Shown: positions 22,455-34,829, counted from the first letter of the stretch. The stretch is DNA of 64,000 nucleotides from Isoetes taiwanensis (GCA_021234155.1 JAJEKV010000078.1:1548001-1612000); one strand, 5' to 3'. Made by a program: numbers and translations. Notes: a model not told the origin generated them from the sequence alone.

Positions 22455-24575
22455 TACCTGTTCCTGACGAATCATATAACGGAAAAGTTTTAAGGCCCGT
22501 GCTACAAGTATCTCCATAAAGCTTTAGTATATAAATTGTGCCAAGTCATTCAACCCACATAAAATGCATAAGGGCATTGCAGTTCTTTGACCTGAGGTGT
22601 TTAGACAGATAATGAAGTAGGCAAAAGCGAGAGGGATTAAGGCCACACTTAAGTTAGATGAAATTTCCTTGTGATAATGATGTATTGAAGATTCTACACG
22701 ATGAGACAACTGACGTAGATCTTGACCTAAGTGGAGATACTATATCAAACAAGATTATTTACATTATTATGCATTCAAACAGGATCAAGATTTACCAAAT
22801 TGTTTTGAGAGATTCGTCGCCTCAATCCACTGCTTTAAGGCATAAATGCTGATACTAAGTATAATAGCATGCCAAATCCATCTACCTAGCCTTCTTCCCA
22901 ACCCTGCAGTTCTGCTAGTTTTTTTTGTTATATGGTTGCATCCCATGTTGGCTTTTTGGGGCAACAAATTATTAATTTAGCCTTTTTTCAATTAAAAATT
23001 AAATCATGCCCCCTTTCTTTTTAGTTCTTTAAATCATGCCCTTTCCAATTTTTAAGTTGTTTCAGTCTAATTATGCATCCACCTTGTAACTACATAGGAA
23101 TCTTCATTCTTCTTAGTTCTACCATTGGGTATTGTTCCTTCATTTTTCTTGGTTCTTCTGTTGGGTAGGTGCATATAGGAGTTGTGTTGAATTGGCCATA
23201 TAGGAAAACATTGATTTAACTGCACCATCCTTATGTTTTATATAGCTATATAGATAAAAGGTCGTGATAAGGCTGCTTTCACTAGCACAACTTGAAAAAA
23301 TACATCCTTATGTTGTGTGCATAGTTGGTCGCAGTCAGAATTGGAAATTAACTTTCCTATTAACTACACTAACACATTGTATTTACATCCTTATGGACCT
23401 TTACATATATCTTTCGAGAAGGCACCCAAAATTTGTGTTTTGGAGGTATAAGGGATAATCTTTATTTTTTATCTTCCGCCTTATGGACCTAGGAAAAGGA
23501 TGACAGAGCGCTTCACATTGTCGATTTTCAATGGTTGGTTGTAGCTTAACTTGCATCCCATTAAACTATCCATTTGGGAAATATTCCCTTTAAGAGATTA
23601 ATTGCCCAAAGAATACATTGTCTTGAAGCAACATGGCGGTATCATTATGGCGTAATCGACACCAACAATGCAGATCCATTTGGTGCGGAACGGTGCTTCT
23701 TATGTCAAGACCACAAGAATTACGGCATCCTCCTCAGAGCAGATCTCATCTTACCTTAGAAATAGATTGCATAGGAATGGAATCTTCATGGGGTACTACT
23801 TCCATTTTTAATAGATAGGAACCTTCATTCTTCTAGTTTCTTGACACGATGTTTGATATCTTTGCAAAATGAGCGAGATGGGGGAGTTTGCATCGTTAAC
23901 AATATGGTTTGCGGCCATGGGTTTCGATCCCTTTCGTTCAACGAGTGTTTTTTGGCTTAGCAATAGTTTTACACTTCATACTCTTACGTCAATGTCTCGG
24001 TGGCCATTGCAGGAGCATTATGGGTTAGTATACATTCTCTTTTGTTGTGGGAGGGCCCTTTTCCTATAGTAGCTCTTCTAGATGGACAATATCTACCCCT
24101 TCTTTGAACTTTCCTCGACTTCTATGTCAGCTTCCATTCTCGAGTATCATGATGGGGCATCCCTTCCTTCCCCGTGCTCACCCTTTTTTTTTAAGGGGTA
24201 TTAAATATGAGATTTAGTGCCTTAGATTACAAGGTTTTACATAATGACATTTTTGTTACTCTAGGTTGGATGCTTCAACACGTTGTTATTCCCAAATGCC
24301 CTATTGTATTCGTTGGTGCCCCAAATAATCGACATTGTTTGTTAGTTACAATTAATTTCCTAACATTGGTTACTCATCTCTTTAGTAGCATGCTATGATG
24401 TCCCATGTTTCTTCTCAATAGCTTAGCGTCCTAGTGTACTTGTTTTTTTCTTTTCATTTTTTATAAGTGAGTGTTTTAGCTTTTAGCTTACACAACCTCC
24501 ATCACCCCTTTGGGTATTACCAGTTTCTCCTTTTAAGTTTTTCCCTTTAAAAGGGGGGTTTATTCTGAGAGAGCA
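22455..24575. other. Intergenic DNA, no gene recognised
   Basis: Short frames at 23,574-23,818 and 23,869-24,069 show no identifiable domain. Local duplications of ggaatcttcattcttctta-type sequence occur near 23,100-23,160. Confidence 0.4.
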
Positions 24576-25075
24576 TTGCTTTGTGGAGTTTTTTCCTTCG
24601 CAACCATTATGTCAGCAAGTTGTGTTGTAATGTTTTTTGCTGACTCATGCTCCCATAGCGTTTTTTCACTCGTAACACCCTATTTGCTTGCCAGACTATG
24701 TGCCTATTGCCAGTTACAGGTTATTGAAGATGAAAGCCATACTCTTCTGAGTTGCCCTGCTTTTGAGATAGTCCGGAATCATTTTTTGACCTTAGCATTC
24801 CATTCCATGCTTCCACAACTTCTCAGAGCACCATCTGTGCATGACTTGGCATTATATATACTTGAGGTTCTAGATGAACGTCGCCACCATCGAGCCCCTC
24901 AAGAGTCATTATCTCTGATTGTCTAGTATCATCATTACTGCAAAGGTTCTTCCCTTGAAAACCTTTCGAGGCAAGGGTTTTTTAATCCTAGTAGTAATAA
25001 TTGTACTAGCCCATTGTATGGGTCCCATGACCTATTGGTCTCCGTGGACGTTAAAAAAATCTATTCTATTCTATT
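24576..25075 (+). mobile_element. LINE 3' fragment with RT zinc-binding end (tail family, copy 3)
   Basis: The frame 24,576-24,926 contains LCAYCQLQVIEDESHTLLSC followed by PAFEIVRNHF (about 24,700-24,790). This CxxC...EDExHxLxxCP pattern is typical of the C-terminal zinc-binding region found after many LINE reverse transcriptases. After the stop comes a 3' untranslated segment with an inverted repeat (aaggttcttcccttgaaaac then gaggcaagggtttttt) and ggtctccgtggacgttaaaa, ending in an attctattctatt tail. The RT core is missing, consistent with 5' truncation. Confidence 0.75.
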
Positions 25076-25547
25076 GCATTGATACATTTTACAGAGCACT
25101 TGTTTTCATTCCTTTGCATTGCATAGTCACTATAGGTTATATATGGAATCCTTTTTCCTTGTTGCTTGTTGTTGTAAAGCATCGGTGGCTCTCTACTTCC
25201 TAAAAGGGGTAACCAATTCAATCATGATCATGAGGGTAATGTGGAGACCTTTTCATTGTATCATAGCATAATGTGGAAACATTTTCTAAGATTTTCTTTT
25301 TTTTTCCCGTTATCCCTTCCGCTCGAGCTCCGTTTTCGTGTTGATCTTTTGGCAAGGTTGCTCCTTTAATAGCAGATGGACTTCGGATTCCACATCAGAC
25401 GGACTTGGGGTTTGACTTCGGCTCCGATGCCTCAAGCTCACAATCCAGTCTCTTTGGTTTTTGTCGCCTCAACTTCCTTCCTAGGTTTCTTTTCATTCAC
25501 ATCCCTTATTCCCACCCCGATTATTCATTTCTTGTTTATAGGTCTCT
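25076..25547. other. Flank of the CACTA element, no gene seen
   Basis: No recognisable coding or structural feature apart from pyrimidine-rich runs near 25,290-25,320. Confidence 0.5.
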
Positions 25548-25550
25548 TCT

Positions 25551-26110
25551 CACTACAAGAGGATAGGGTTTTTGCGTCAAACCCTGCGTCACTACCTTCT
25601 AAAGTTTGTCAGATTTGTGTCAAAAGCTCGAAAGTGACACAAATTAATTTGATTGCGTCAGAACTTGTGTCAGTATAGTAGTGTCAATAGCAACGTCACA
25701 TTTGCGACATATTTATGTCAAATTCTTGGTAGTTTTTCATTAGTTTTTGTAAAGATGATTGCATCATATATTGCGAAAATATTAAGACACAATTTAAAAT
25801 CAAATCTAGCAATGAGTTTGTGCCTATCATAACGTCATTAATGCTAAGGTTTTGGGTCAATTTTCTTACACATTTGTGTCATATTTTGTTATAGTTTTTT
25901 GTCACCTTTTGTAAAACATTTGTGTCATTTGATAGTGTCAAACATATCGACAATTTTATGTAGATTCTCTGTTCTCTATTATGGCATTTACGTCATGCAA
26001 TTGTGTCAAGCAAGTATCAATGTAGTGACATTGTGAAGTAGAAATACATAGATATCTTGACGCAAAAGGGGCTAAGTTTGACACAAAAATGCCACTAGCA
26101 CGAGGGAAAC
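25551..26110 (+). repeat. CACTA left terminal and sub-terminal repeat region
   Basis: Terminal cactacaagagg is followed by many copies of tgcgtca (25,573, 25,584, 25,655), tgtgtca, gtgacac and acgtca through about 26,060. These match the motif family near 36,190-36,400. Confidence 0.7.
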
Positions 26111-26379
26111 AACCTTGCAAATAGACATTTTATATATTCTTTTAGACTAGTATGGTTTTTAGCATATAAATAACAATAGAAATATTGTACAAACATTATA
26201 TCCAATATTTATGTGCGTATGCATGTACGTTCTTAGGTCCTAAATAGCTAATGAAATTGCAAGAAAGGCAATTTAGAGCAAACTTTTACAAAATATTCAA
26301 CGTACATTGTCAAAGCATGGAATTGGTCTTCGATATCATGCTCATTGTCGTCCAACTCATCATTATCATCATTTGTGAT

Positions 26380-28640
26380 GTTCCCCCCCAAAACCCCCAA
26401 ACCCCCAAAAGGTGCTCTGACCGCGATTTTGAGTCCCAAAATTGGATTCTGAGCACCCTTTTCGCAGCCAGAGACCCCTCAAACTTTGGAAGTCATGGCC
26501 ACAGAAGATGGGCCAGCCTGGAAAAACTAAAGGCGAGGGGCACACGCAACGGGTCCCGGAATACCCGCCATGGATAGGGAGAGTCATCCTCCATGAAGAA
26601 GGAGGCTCGGGCTAAGGCTAAGGTCCCCAACCAAGGCCACCGGCCGGAAGGGGATTGATTGCTCGCACCACACAGAACTCCCCTTCTAAGCAGAGAATTG
26701 AGCCACGCCAAAGCGGCCGGATGCTAACAAGGTGCTATATCTAGGCTAACAAAGTTCACCGCTAGCATGGCAAAGTGGAGATGGAGTCCTTGGCACCCCA
26801 TGTGCTCGGCGGCAACCGTGGTTGAGAAGAACCATCACAGCCCGAGACCCGCACAACACGTGAAGATGGCCTTGGCCCGCACACTTCAAGCGGCAAGAAT
26901 AAGCCGTGCAGAGCTCGCCGGCCCGACATGCGGGTCGCCTGGACTCGCGTTCATCACCGACACCATGACACGAGAGGGAGCGGGCAATGCACGACGATGG
27001 TCACGGTGTCACTCGGCTTCGAGAGGTTGAGGAAGCCACCACCATGGCACGGGAGCGCAGTGCCCGCCTTCTGCGCACAACCGCATAGCCGGGGTTCTTC
27101 GTGAGTACAATCGGAGCTGCAAAGAAGCCCCCTCCGGCCTCGGGTCGTGGGGCTCAAGCACGCCCTCGCTACTCGAGCCCGGAGCTCAGGGTTCGCGGCG
27201 ACCATCCATGGACAGGCGGTCCCCTACCGGGTTCATAGTCACTGCGGTCGGCCGCAGCAGCCGCGCATGTGAGATGCCCAGCAGCAGCAGCCCTCGCAAG
27301 AGCCGTGGCTCCCGACTCACAGTATGCCGAGGACGGCTCGCATCAAGACCCCTTCCACCGCACCAGACCACGACCGCCCCACCTGCCACCCCACGCCATC
27401 CCACCCACCACCACCACCACTCCCAAAGACAGCTCCCCCGCCCACCTTTTTGACCCACAGCCGAACCCAAGAGCGCGAGACGAGAGGCCACAACTGTAGT
27501 CCGAGGCATGCAAGAGGAGGGGGAGAGTCCCACAACATCTCGAACACACATCCCTGGACGGATGACATTCCCCGGGCTGGGCTTCACATTTCCCGAGCAA
27601 AATTTCGCCATGGGGCTCGGCCGCCCGGGTCAGAATCGCATTGTCATATTCATACTATGGACAAGAAAAGGTGATGCCATATTGCGCTAGGGCAAGATGC
27701 TTAAGGGACGCCCTCAGACGTGGACCGACCTCACACCTGCCAAGACAATGTGAGTGCACGCGCATGTGAGCTTGTCGGTCGTCGGTGCATCGCCCGGCGG
27801 GGGGGTTCCGGGCGGGGATGTACATTTTCCGGCCTATGCCATCAAGGCCAGAGGCGTGGCCCCCGCTTCTCCTACCCACCCCCTTCTCCTGCTCCTACTC
27901 CACCCTTCCCCTCCACGACCCACGGCCACATCGTCCCCTCGGATCCATCTACTTCTCCCTTTCGACCTATGCTTCGGGCCCTCCCCCCGCTGAATTAAAA
28001 TTTGCGATACCACGATCACGACAAAATAAGAATCTGTGCCTCCCGATGGTCTCATGGAATTGTCGAGGCTTCCCTTAGCGATGGGGGACACCTCAACTCC
28101 GCGGGCGGCGATATAGATCTCATCTTTCTCATGGAGACATGGGAGCATGCCGCATAGGCTACCCTTCGATCGCGGTTACCAACATTCGGTCTTCAATACC
28201 GCGACAGGCCGAGGGGTCATGGTCGGGTTACCTTTGCTACTAACGGACAACCTTGGCAATATCCGGTTACCAGCGAACCGAGCGGAAACAACCGGTACTT
28301 GTGGGTTCGTGTGCATAATACCAATGGCAACCCTCTTTTCTCGTCACCGTTATTTCCCTCACGCTAGAGAGCACCTTCTATCGCAAAGAACTCCGATGCG
28401 GATAGGATGGACCCTTATGTCGATCTATATGATGACATACGCCAGACAAGCTTGGGTAGGGTCGTCCTTCTTGGGATTTCAATGCACCTGGACAGAGTAG
28501 AGCAGCCCATGAGACTTGACCCTCGGCCGACGATGTCCTCGCAATACGCCCCGCAGACGCAACCTCGCCACGAGGATGGGATGATGTACCCAAGTCACTC
28601 GCTTTGGCATGAAGTTCCTATGGCATTTGCCACATCATTA
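26380..28640 (+). mobile_element. LINE 5' portion with AP-endonuclease remnant
   Basis: This block is much more GC-rich than its surroundings. Its right half encodes an apurinic-type endonuclease of the LINE ORF2 class in shifting frames: MVSWNCRGFP at 28,046, FLMETWEH at about 28,125-28,148, and WDFNAPG at 28,472-28,492 where functional enzymes read GDFN. The preceding Pro/His-rich, frame-shifted 26,760-27,700 stretch lies where ORF1 would be, but I see no zinc knuckle. The reverse transcriptase that should follow is absent; the sequence returns to AT-rich DNA after about 28,640. It is therefore a decayed, 3'-truncated LINE copy inserted in the CACTA-bounded segment. Confidence 0.72.
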
Positions 28641-28663
28641 GAAGTCAATCCATTGTCCAACAA

Positions 28664-28935
28664 GCATACCTTATGCTAGAGTTGCTTGCATGTGATTATC
28701 TAGTATATATTATAGATTTTAATTCTTTGCCACAGAACCAGTTGGTCATATTTGAATCCATGATATTAGCCGCAATACCTTATGCTAGAAGTTGCTTGCA
28801 TGTGATTATCTACAACAGGACTGGCTGGTCATACTTGAACCTCTGACCTCAAAGCAATGGATTTTTAGATCCCCATACTAGATCGATATTGGCCATACTT
28901 GAACTCGTAACCTCGGTATGGCAATTTTCGTAGTA
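28664..28935 (-). mobile_element. SINE fragments and local duplication
   Basis: The run taccttatgctaga-gttgcttgcatgtgattatcta occurs at 28,667-28,703 and again at 28,779-28,813. Next to each is ggtcata-ttgaa-c, which on the minus strand gives ttcaagtatgacc, a degenerate B box. At 28,865-28,930 (minus strand) cgagttcaagtatggccaat repeats the B-box half of the SINE at 11,515-11,610. Confidence 0.5.
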
Positions 28936-28961
28936 TGATGGTGTAAATACAATGATTGAGG

Positions 28962-29096
28962 AAATGAGGAGTTATTGACCCATTGAAAATAGAAAATCAT
29001 TGGTTGAATACCATTGGTTCCACAAATGAGGAGTTGCGGACCCATTGAATTATATCTCTTTGTTGAATACCATTGGTTTCACAAAGAGATATAATT
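28962..29096 (+). repeat. Two-copy tandem repeat (62-bp period) with a hairpin
   Basis: aaatgaggagtt...gacccattga...ttgaataccattggtt occurs at 28,962 and 29,024. In the second copy aattatatctcttt (29,048-29,061) and aaagagatataatt (29,083-29,096) form a perfect 14-bp inverted repeat with a 21-bp loop. Confidence 0.85.
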
Positions 29097-30950
29097 ACAA
29101 AAATATAAAGAATGGGGTTGATTTGGCTTTTATGTGGACAATTGGAGGAAAGTGTGAGGGGATCTATTAAAATGGACCTTTGGAAAAATAGATATTGGTA
29201 GACTCATAAGAAGAAGAAAGAAAATGAGGCAAACCTAGAATGTGTGGGGCTTGATATGTTGAAAAATGTTGACTAGAAAATTGTTCATGGGCTGGATCTT
29301 TGAAAACTTGAGGTAGATGTGACAATATGGCATTGGACCATTGGTAGGAAAACTCTCTTTTATCTACAACATGGAAATGGGGTCGCGATTTTTGTCGGAG
29401 GCTTCACTATGTGCTGCCACGTGTTATAGCTCTACAACACGGAATGGAAAGGGGCAGCACAATTCCGTAGAACTAAAAGTTTACAGGTTACTCCCAGTAG
29501 TCCAAAGATTAACACGCATTTACAGTTCAAGCCACCATCAGTTACAGAAATCGGCACAAGCTTCAGCCGAGAAATAAACAAGAGTAAAATCATTGGATAG
29601 AACTAGCCAAAAACTGGATACAAAACCATCCAAGAAATAGAACAGCAGAACCAGCAAGAATCAGATAGAATCAGCCAAGAAATATATAGAACAGAGTGAA
29701 ATAAAAAGATATCTTGGGCGAGAATAGAAGATCTGTCGCTGCAAACTATGACTCTGCACTTGAAGCCTGGCAACGCAAAAAAGAAATCCGCAGTACTAAA
29801 TAGCTCTGTTTTCCTTGAGCTTGCAAGCGAGCAAGCACTTAGGCTACCGGATCTACTTCTGGCAGACCCATGCAAGCACTTAACTTAGGCTACCGGATCT
29901 GCTTCCGACAGACCCATGCAAGAATGCAGGGGATGCAAAACCTAGCCAAGGAGTCGAAACAGATTGCCATACCGGGATGCACAAACAGGGGCTATGGATG
30001 CAAAAGAAACAGTTAAGAAAAGGGCAAAAAGCAGGCATCACGGCTACAAATGGGTAGGTCGCGGGTTCTGCAGTGCTCGAGATCCGCCCATATGCGCTTA
30101 GTGCTCAATCCATCACCCGGTCGCCGAACCGTGACCGGGATTTGCAATGTAATCGCCCCCCATTTCCATGTTGTGGGGCACGCGGACATTGATCCGGCAG
30201 ATTCCCAGGGCCGGTGGACTCTCCCGCGGCGCCGCCGCTGGCCCCACCGGACATCGGATGCGGTCCCAATGTCCATGCCCCCATACATCACAGAAATAAG
30301 TAAAATAAACAAAATAAACAAAGAAATTGGATGTGATGAGAAAAAGCCAGATACGACCAATTTATTTGAAAATGGGGTAAAATCCAATATATGATGATGG
30401 ACTTATAGGGTGGACCATTGGGAAAAAGTGGTGGTTGGTCTATTGACATCAAATTATATGTTAAAATTATGTGCTCAATACATAGATGTGCATGTTGAAA
30501 AACAAATGGGTGAGAAAAGAAGCGATAAATTGAGTATTGGCATGGGAGCTACATAATGGGAAAACAAGGTATAATGGAGGTTGCACCATTGAAAAAAGGA
30601 AATTGGGCTATTAAAAAAATAACAGTTTAAAAGTTTTAATGCAGATCGAAATCTATTTGGTAAAGTATATTTTTTGGGATCAGGAAATGCTGGTTTAGGG
30701 TTCGGCACCGACGGCTTGAACGTCGGAACCACCTCAAGATGCCATTATCATAGACGTTTTTGGCGGTTAAAATAACAAGGTATATTTTGCTGATAGGAGT
30801 TTGCAGAATACTGCCAGGGAAGAGGATCGTGGTGCAATTGGCTGGAAACCTACCGTCAAACAAGTATGGGAGGCGAAATTTCTGAATAAAGGCAAGCAAA
30901 GTTATTAAGAGAGATGAAGTATGCGGATATGCTATGAAATGCTTAATCAA
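29097..30950. other. Interior of CACTA segment, no gene recognised
   Basis: Holds an imperfect duplication of ggctaccggatct-cttc-gaca (29,843-29,874 and 29,889-29,920) and a GC-rich island at about 30,050-30,280 containing cccggtc...gcgaccggg inverted sequence. Short open frames show no domain. No transposase remnant is recognisable. Confidence 0.45.
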
Positions 30951-31030
30951 TTTTGTAAAATTAGAGTTTGAGTTTGGTTCTTTTCAAATTTTGTAAAATT
31001 AGATTTTGGGTTTGGTTCTTTTCGTATTCA
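30951..31030 (+). repeat. 38-bp tandem duplication
   Basis: ttttgtaaaattagagtttg plus agtttggttcttttc is followed at once by ttttgtaaaattagattttg plus ggtttggttcttttc. Confidence 0.8.
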
Positions 31031-32599
31031 TCATGCTTTTTAAATTCTTGCAGAAGATACCTTGAGATAATAATCCACAGTCCATAGGGTAGGATAATTA
31101 TGATGGTAAAAATTCGTGGCATGGATTTGAGGCTGTTAAATGAGCACTGTTTTAGTGCAGTGCTTATGGAGCAAAGATTCTCGGGCAGGATGGCAGAGTG
31201 GATGTCAAAATGCTATTAGCAGAGCCATTTTTGCGGAGATGGATTTTTTCATGCAGATATAAGGCATACAAAGCAGGATTGGTGATGGGTCTATCCAGAA
31301 AGAAGCAATATGCTGAAAGATTTGGGAGTTCCATTGTTAGAGATATAATGTTGGGTAAGCAGGCAAAATTCTGAGGGGCAAAGGCAAATTCATCAAGGAA
31401 GCAAGGGCAAGATGTTGAGCTAGGAGCGGACTGAAACCAGGTCAGTAGTTAGATACATCTGTTTCTATTTTTTTTCAATTTTGGTCTATAATAATAAAAT
31501 GGAATTGTAGGTTGTAGAGAATGGTATTTGTTCCTGTTTAATAGCTTTGCAATAATTTTTGTTATGATAATTGATTATGTATGTAACATAGTGTTTCACG
31601 CTTTGGTGTTTTGATTCCGCTTTTGCAATGTTCAATATGGGCTTATTTGAGCAACTTGGTGGCCAGGTAAGTAGATTGAAATAAACAAATTTGGTAGTAA
31701 TTGGATGGAAAATAAGGATAATAGTAGAATACAGTCTTTTATCTATTGTGATGGAATGGGATTTGCTCTCAAAAGAGTAACTATCAGTGATAGTCTTGCT
31801 GGTGTTGCCTGCTAGCTAGTTGCGGCTGCATGCATGGTAGAATTAGGCCATGTATAGGTTATGGTCAGGTCTATTTGTGATAGGCCAGATATTTTAGAGT
31901 GTGAGGAAGGGGATGGTCTGCAGCTCTATGCATGCAAGAATAAAGTTTGTTAGTTGATGCGTGCTTGTGTAGCTGGTTGTTCTACTGGTGTAGGTGGCTT
32001 ATAGAGAATAGGGGCAGGCAGGATGCGGCTCGTTTTGCTTGTGCAAAAGTAGATGGCATGACTTTGCACGTTTCATTTGAAGCTGCTAGATAAGTCATTG
32101 TGGCGTGCTAGGATTTGCTGGTTCTTAGAAGAATATCTAGCATTATAACAGGGGGTTTTTTTTCTGTTTTTGTACTGTTTTCTCTAAGGTTTTCATATGA
32201 TTTGGTGGCCGTATTCATCCAGGTGTACTAAATAGTATTTCTAGAGTGCACCCTTTTGTTAGCCGTTGATTTTAGAAAAGGGGCAAATCATGTGGTGGAT
32301 ATCCTCCCATTATTTTTAGGGTTTTTTTAGGGTTCAAGTTTATTTCTTCATTTGCCTAGTAGACCACTTTGCATCCATTTCCTTTATATCCTCTAATCAA
32401 GCCTCTGGATCTGTTCATTTTTAGACCGTGGCAAATCGTAGTTCTAATGCCAAAATTACCCTACGAGATGTCCGAGATGTCCGCGGAAGGATCTCTTCTT
32501 CAAGCGGAAAAGCCCCTATCCATGCATGTTTTTCTAAATGCCCAAAGGCAGATTTGCCAAAAATAATGATGCATCTGTTACTCCTGATATTGCCACCTG
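31031..32599. other. Interior of CACTA segment, no gene recognised
   Basis: No domain-bearing frame on either strand. A short duplication, gagatgtccgagatgtccg, lies at about 32,464-32,482. Confidence 0.45.
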
Positions 32600-33640
32600 C
32601 CTCCCATGTTTGGTAATGAGGGCAAAGATCGCCGGCAAGCGCATCCATGCCGCTTATGGTCAAAAGTGGATGTGGGAGAAATTTGTTTCGGGAAATCTTC
32701 CGGGTGCGGATGTATGGCAAATGCGGGCAACAGTGATTCTAGGGCTGTGTTTGACAGGATTGAGGGCAAAGAATGTATATTCTTGGACCATCATGGTTGT
32801 CATGTACGCTCAAAATGGTTTGTTAAAAGAAGCGTTGCAATTTTTTCAGCAGATAGAGGAGAGGAACGTGGTATCATGGAATTCAGTGATTGCTGGATAT
32901 GCTCAGCATGGGCATTGCAAAGAGGCTATAGATTTTTTTGAAAATGCAGTGGTCTGGAGATGTATTGCCAAACAAAGTGACCTTTCTTGGGGTCTTAGAT
33001 GTTTGTATGAATGTTGGAGGTTATGCGATGGAAAGATAATGCATTCCCCAGATTGTACATAAAGGCTTTGAGTCATACGCTCAAGTGGCAACAACTGACT
33101 TTGGTCAACATGTATGGAAATTGTGGGGGTATATAGTTGCAGAGGAGACATTTGATCGCATCACAAAGCTAGATAACATCTGCTGAAATGCATTGATTGG
33201 GTTATATGCAGCAGGACTTCTTTTTAATCATGCTGTTATCTTCCTAAACGAGATGCAATCCCAAGGTATGGTCCCGCATCAAGGGTACTTTTGTTAATGT
33301 TCTTGATGCACTTTCCAACCCTCGCAGCCTTTGCTGATGGTAAACGAGTGCACACATATATCTTAGCTAGTAGGCTTGACTCGATGTTGTCGTGGGCACG
33401 GCTCTTATTAATATGTATGGGTAGTGTGGCGGACCGTGAGGATGCACAAGAAACATTTGATAGAATGCCCGCTCGTAATGTTGTCTCATGGAACACTATG
33501 CTTGTAATATATGCTAAGCAGGGGTTGGTCAATGAGGCTATCCAAGTGTTCAAGTCTATGCCTGAAAAGAGTGCTGCCTACCTACAGAGATCTCTGTGAA
33601 GGATATACAGGCCATGCTGAAGTAGTTAGAGTTCTTTATG
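32600..33640 (+). pseudogene. Broken PLS-class PPR gene inside the CACTA segment
   Basis: PPR motifs appear in the right order across several frames: GKRIHA near 32,635; GNSDSRAVFDRIEGK (32,725-32,770); then VYSWTIMVVMYAQNGLLKEA and QIEERNVVSWNSVIAGYAQH with GHCKEAIDFF (32,778-32,940); NKVTFLGVLDVCMNVGGY (32,975-33,020); ATTLVNMYGNCGG (33,090-33,130); FVNVLDAL (33,290-33,315); and finally AQETFDRMPARNVVSWNTML with [20 protein letters not shown] (33,445-33,565). Frame changes and stops (for example ctga near 33,184) break it at least five times. Spacing of the motifs is still close to the ~100-residue PLS triplet, so the copy was once a normal PPR gene or a large fragment of one. No E or DYW end is seen. 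Confidence 0.85.
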
Positions 33641-34381
33641 AGACTCTTTTGGATGTCTTTTGGGCTCGCCATGATCCAACTACACTAAATCGACAGTCGA
33701 TCATTCCCCGCCTCTGTTTCTTCTTTCGCACGTTGTAAATGATGGAGGTTTGCTTTCAAAAGGTATGAAGGTTGGGATCGGACAGTCAAAAAGTAAGCTT
33801 AACAGGTAAGATTGGCATATTATGGCACTGTAGAGTTTTTCTGGTCTAAATCACAGTTCTTCTGGGTTAGATGGGCATCATGCGGATTTCCAAACGATGG
33901 GCATACTATGGATTATTTTTCGAATCTACTAATGCTTCCATAAAATGGGTTTTTTGCCGGGCTCACGGGCATTTCTTGGCTGATAATTTCACCCGCTTAT
34001 ATTACCAAAGAAATTAGAATGCAAGAACGAAGACGTCTTATATATGCTAAGGAGGGGCTCTCATCATCATGCATCGGGCTGCCTTGAATCGATAGTTATG
34101 TGCCACCACAACACACACAGTTGTTTATTGTTATGGAAATGTTGTTCTCGCATCATTATTATTTACCTTGGTTTCTTCAAGTCCTACTACAGCAAAGATT
34201 TCTATGAGAGATGTTTTTTCACATTCTATGTTGAGCAAGAATTTATATATATGGTGTTTGAACTTGTAATAGTGTTGAACGGATGTTTCTTCATTTCTCA
34301 ATGTTAGTGGAAGATTTTCCCATTTTTTTTTTTTTTTTTAAGCTTTAGTTAGGGCCCGGGGGCCCAAATTTTTTAATATAA
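33641..34381. other. Interior of CACTA segment, no gene recognised
   Basis: Only short frames. A T tract (34,321-34,340) and the self-complementary gggcccgggggccc (about 34,351-34,366) directly precede the foldback element. Confidence 0.5.
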
Positions 34382-34829
34382 CAATCAACACACAACTACC
34401 ATTAACATTGTTAACATAAACCATTGCATTTAATACATTTAAATTAAAATCCCCTTAAACCCCCTTTGGTTTGGGTGCATATTCACACTAAGGTTACGTG
34501 AGGGCAAATGAGCTCAAATATATATTACAATACATGTACAAAATTAACACCATTAAGTACATTTACTCAAATCTTATAGTATTTTGCAAACCTCAATATA
34601 CAGTATACAAAAACTTGTACATGCATACCCCACAAACTAGGATCGCTATGTACGATCTAGATCTTGGAATAAAGGGCAAATATGCCCATCCGAAGGCTCT
34701 CGTTGCCCGAAGTAACCCCCCGTGTGAATATGCACCCAAACCAAAGGGGGTTTAAGGGGGATTTTAATTTAAATGTATTAAATGCAATGGTTTATGTTAA
34801 CAATGTTAATGGTAGTTGTGTGTTGATTG
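34382..34829. mobile_element. Foldback/MITE element with ~107-bp inverted repeats
   Basis: The left arm 34,382-34,488 (caatcaacacacaactacc ... gcatattcacac) is an essentially perfect reverse complement of the right arm 34,722-34,829 (gtgtgaatatgcac ... ggtagttgtgtgttgattg). I see one single-base indel (ccccttaaac versus gtttaaggggg). Weaker inverse similarity continues inward (ggttacgtgagggcaaat against the complement of gttgcccgaagtaacc). The 233-bp centre has no coding content and I find no clear target duplication. The near-identical arms indicate recent insertion or recent homogenisation. Confidence 0.93.

Noticed and set aside
16010-26025. tgtagtg at about 26,019 as the right end of a short CACTA element starting at 25,551
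   Set aside because: The bases outside it (acatt) do not repeat TCT, whereas the end at 36,400 does.
26767-27690. Overlapping open frames of 60-140 codons on both strands
   Set aside because: GC-rich DNA has few stops; the frames shift against each other and fall inside a decayed LINE.
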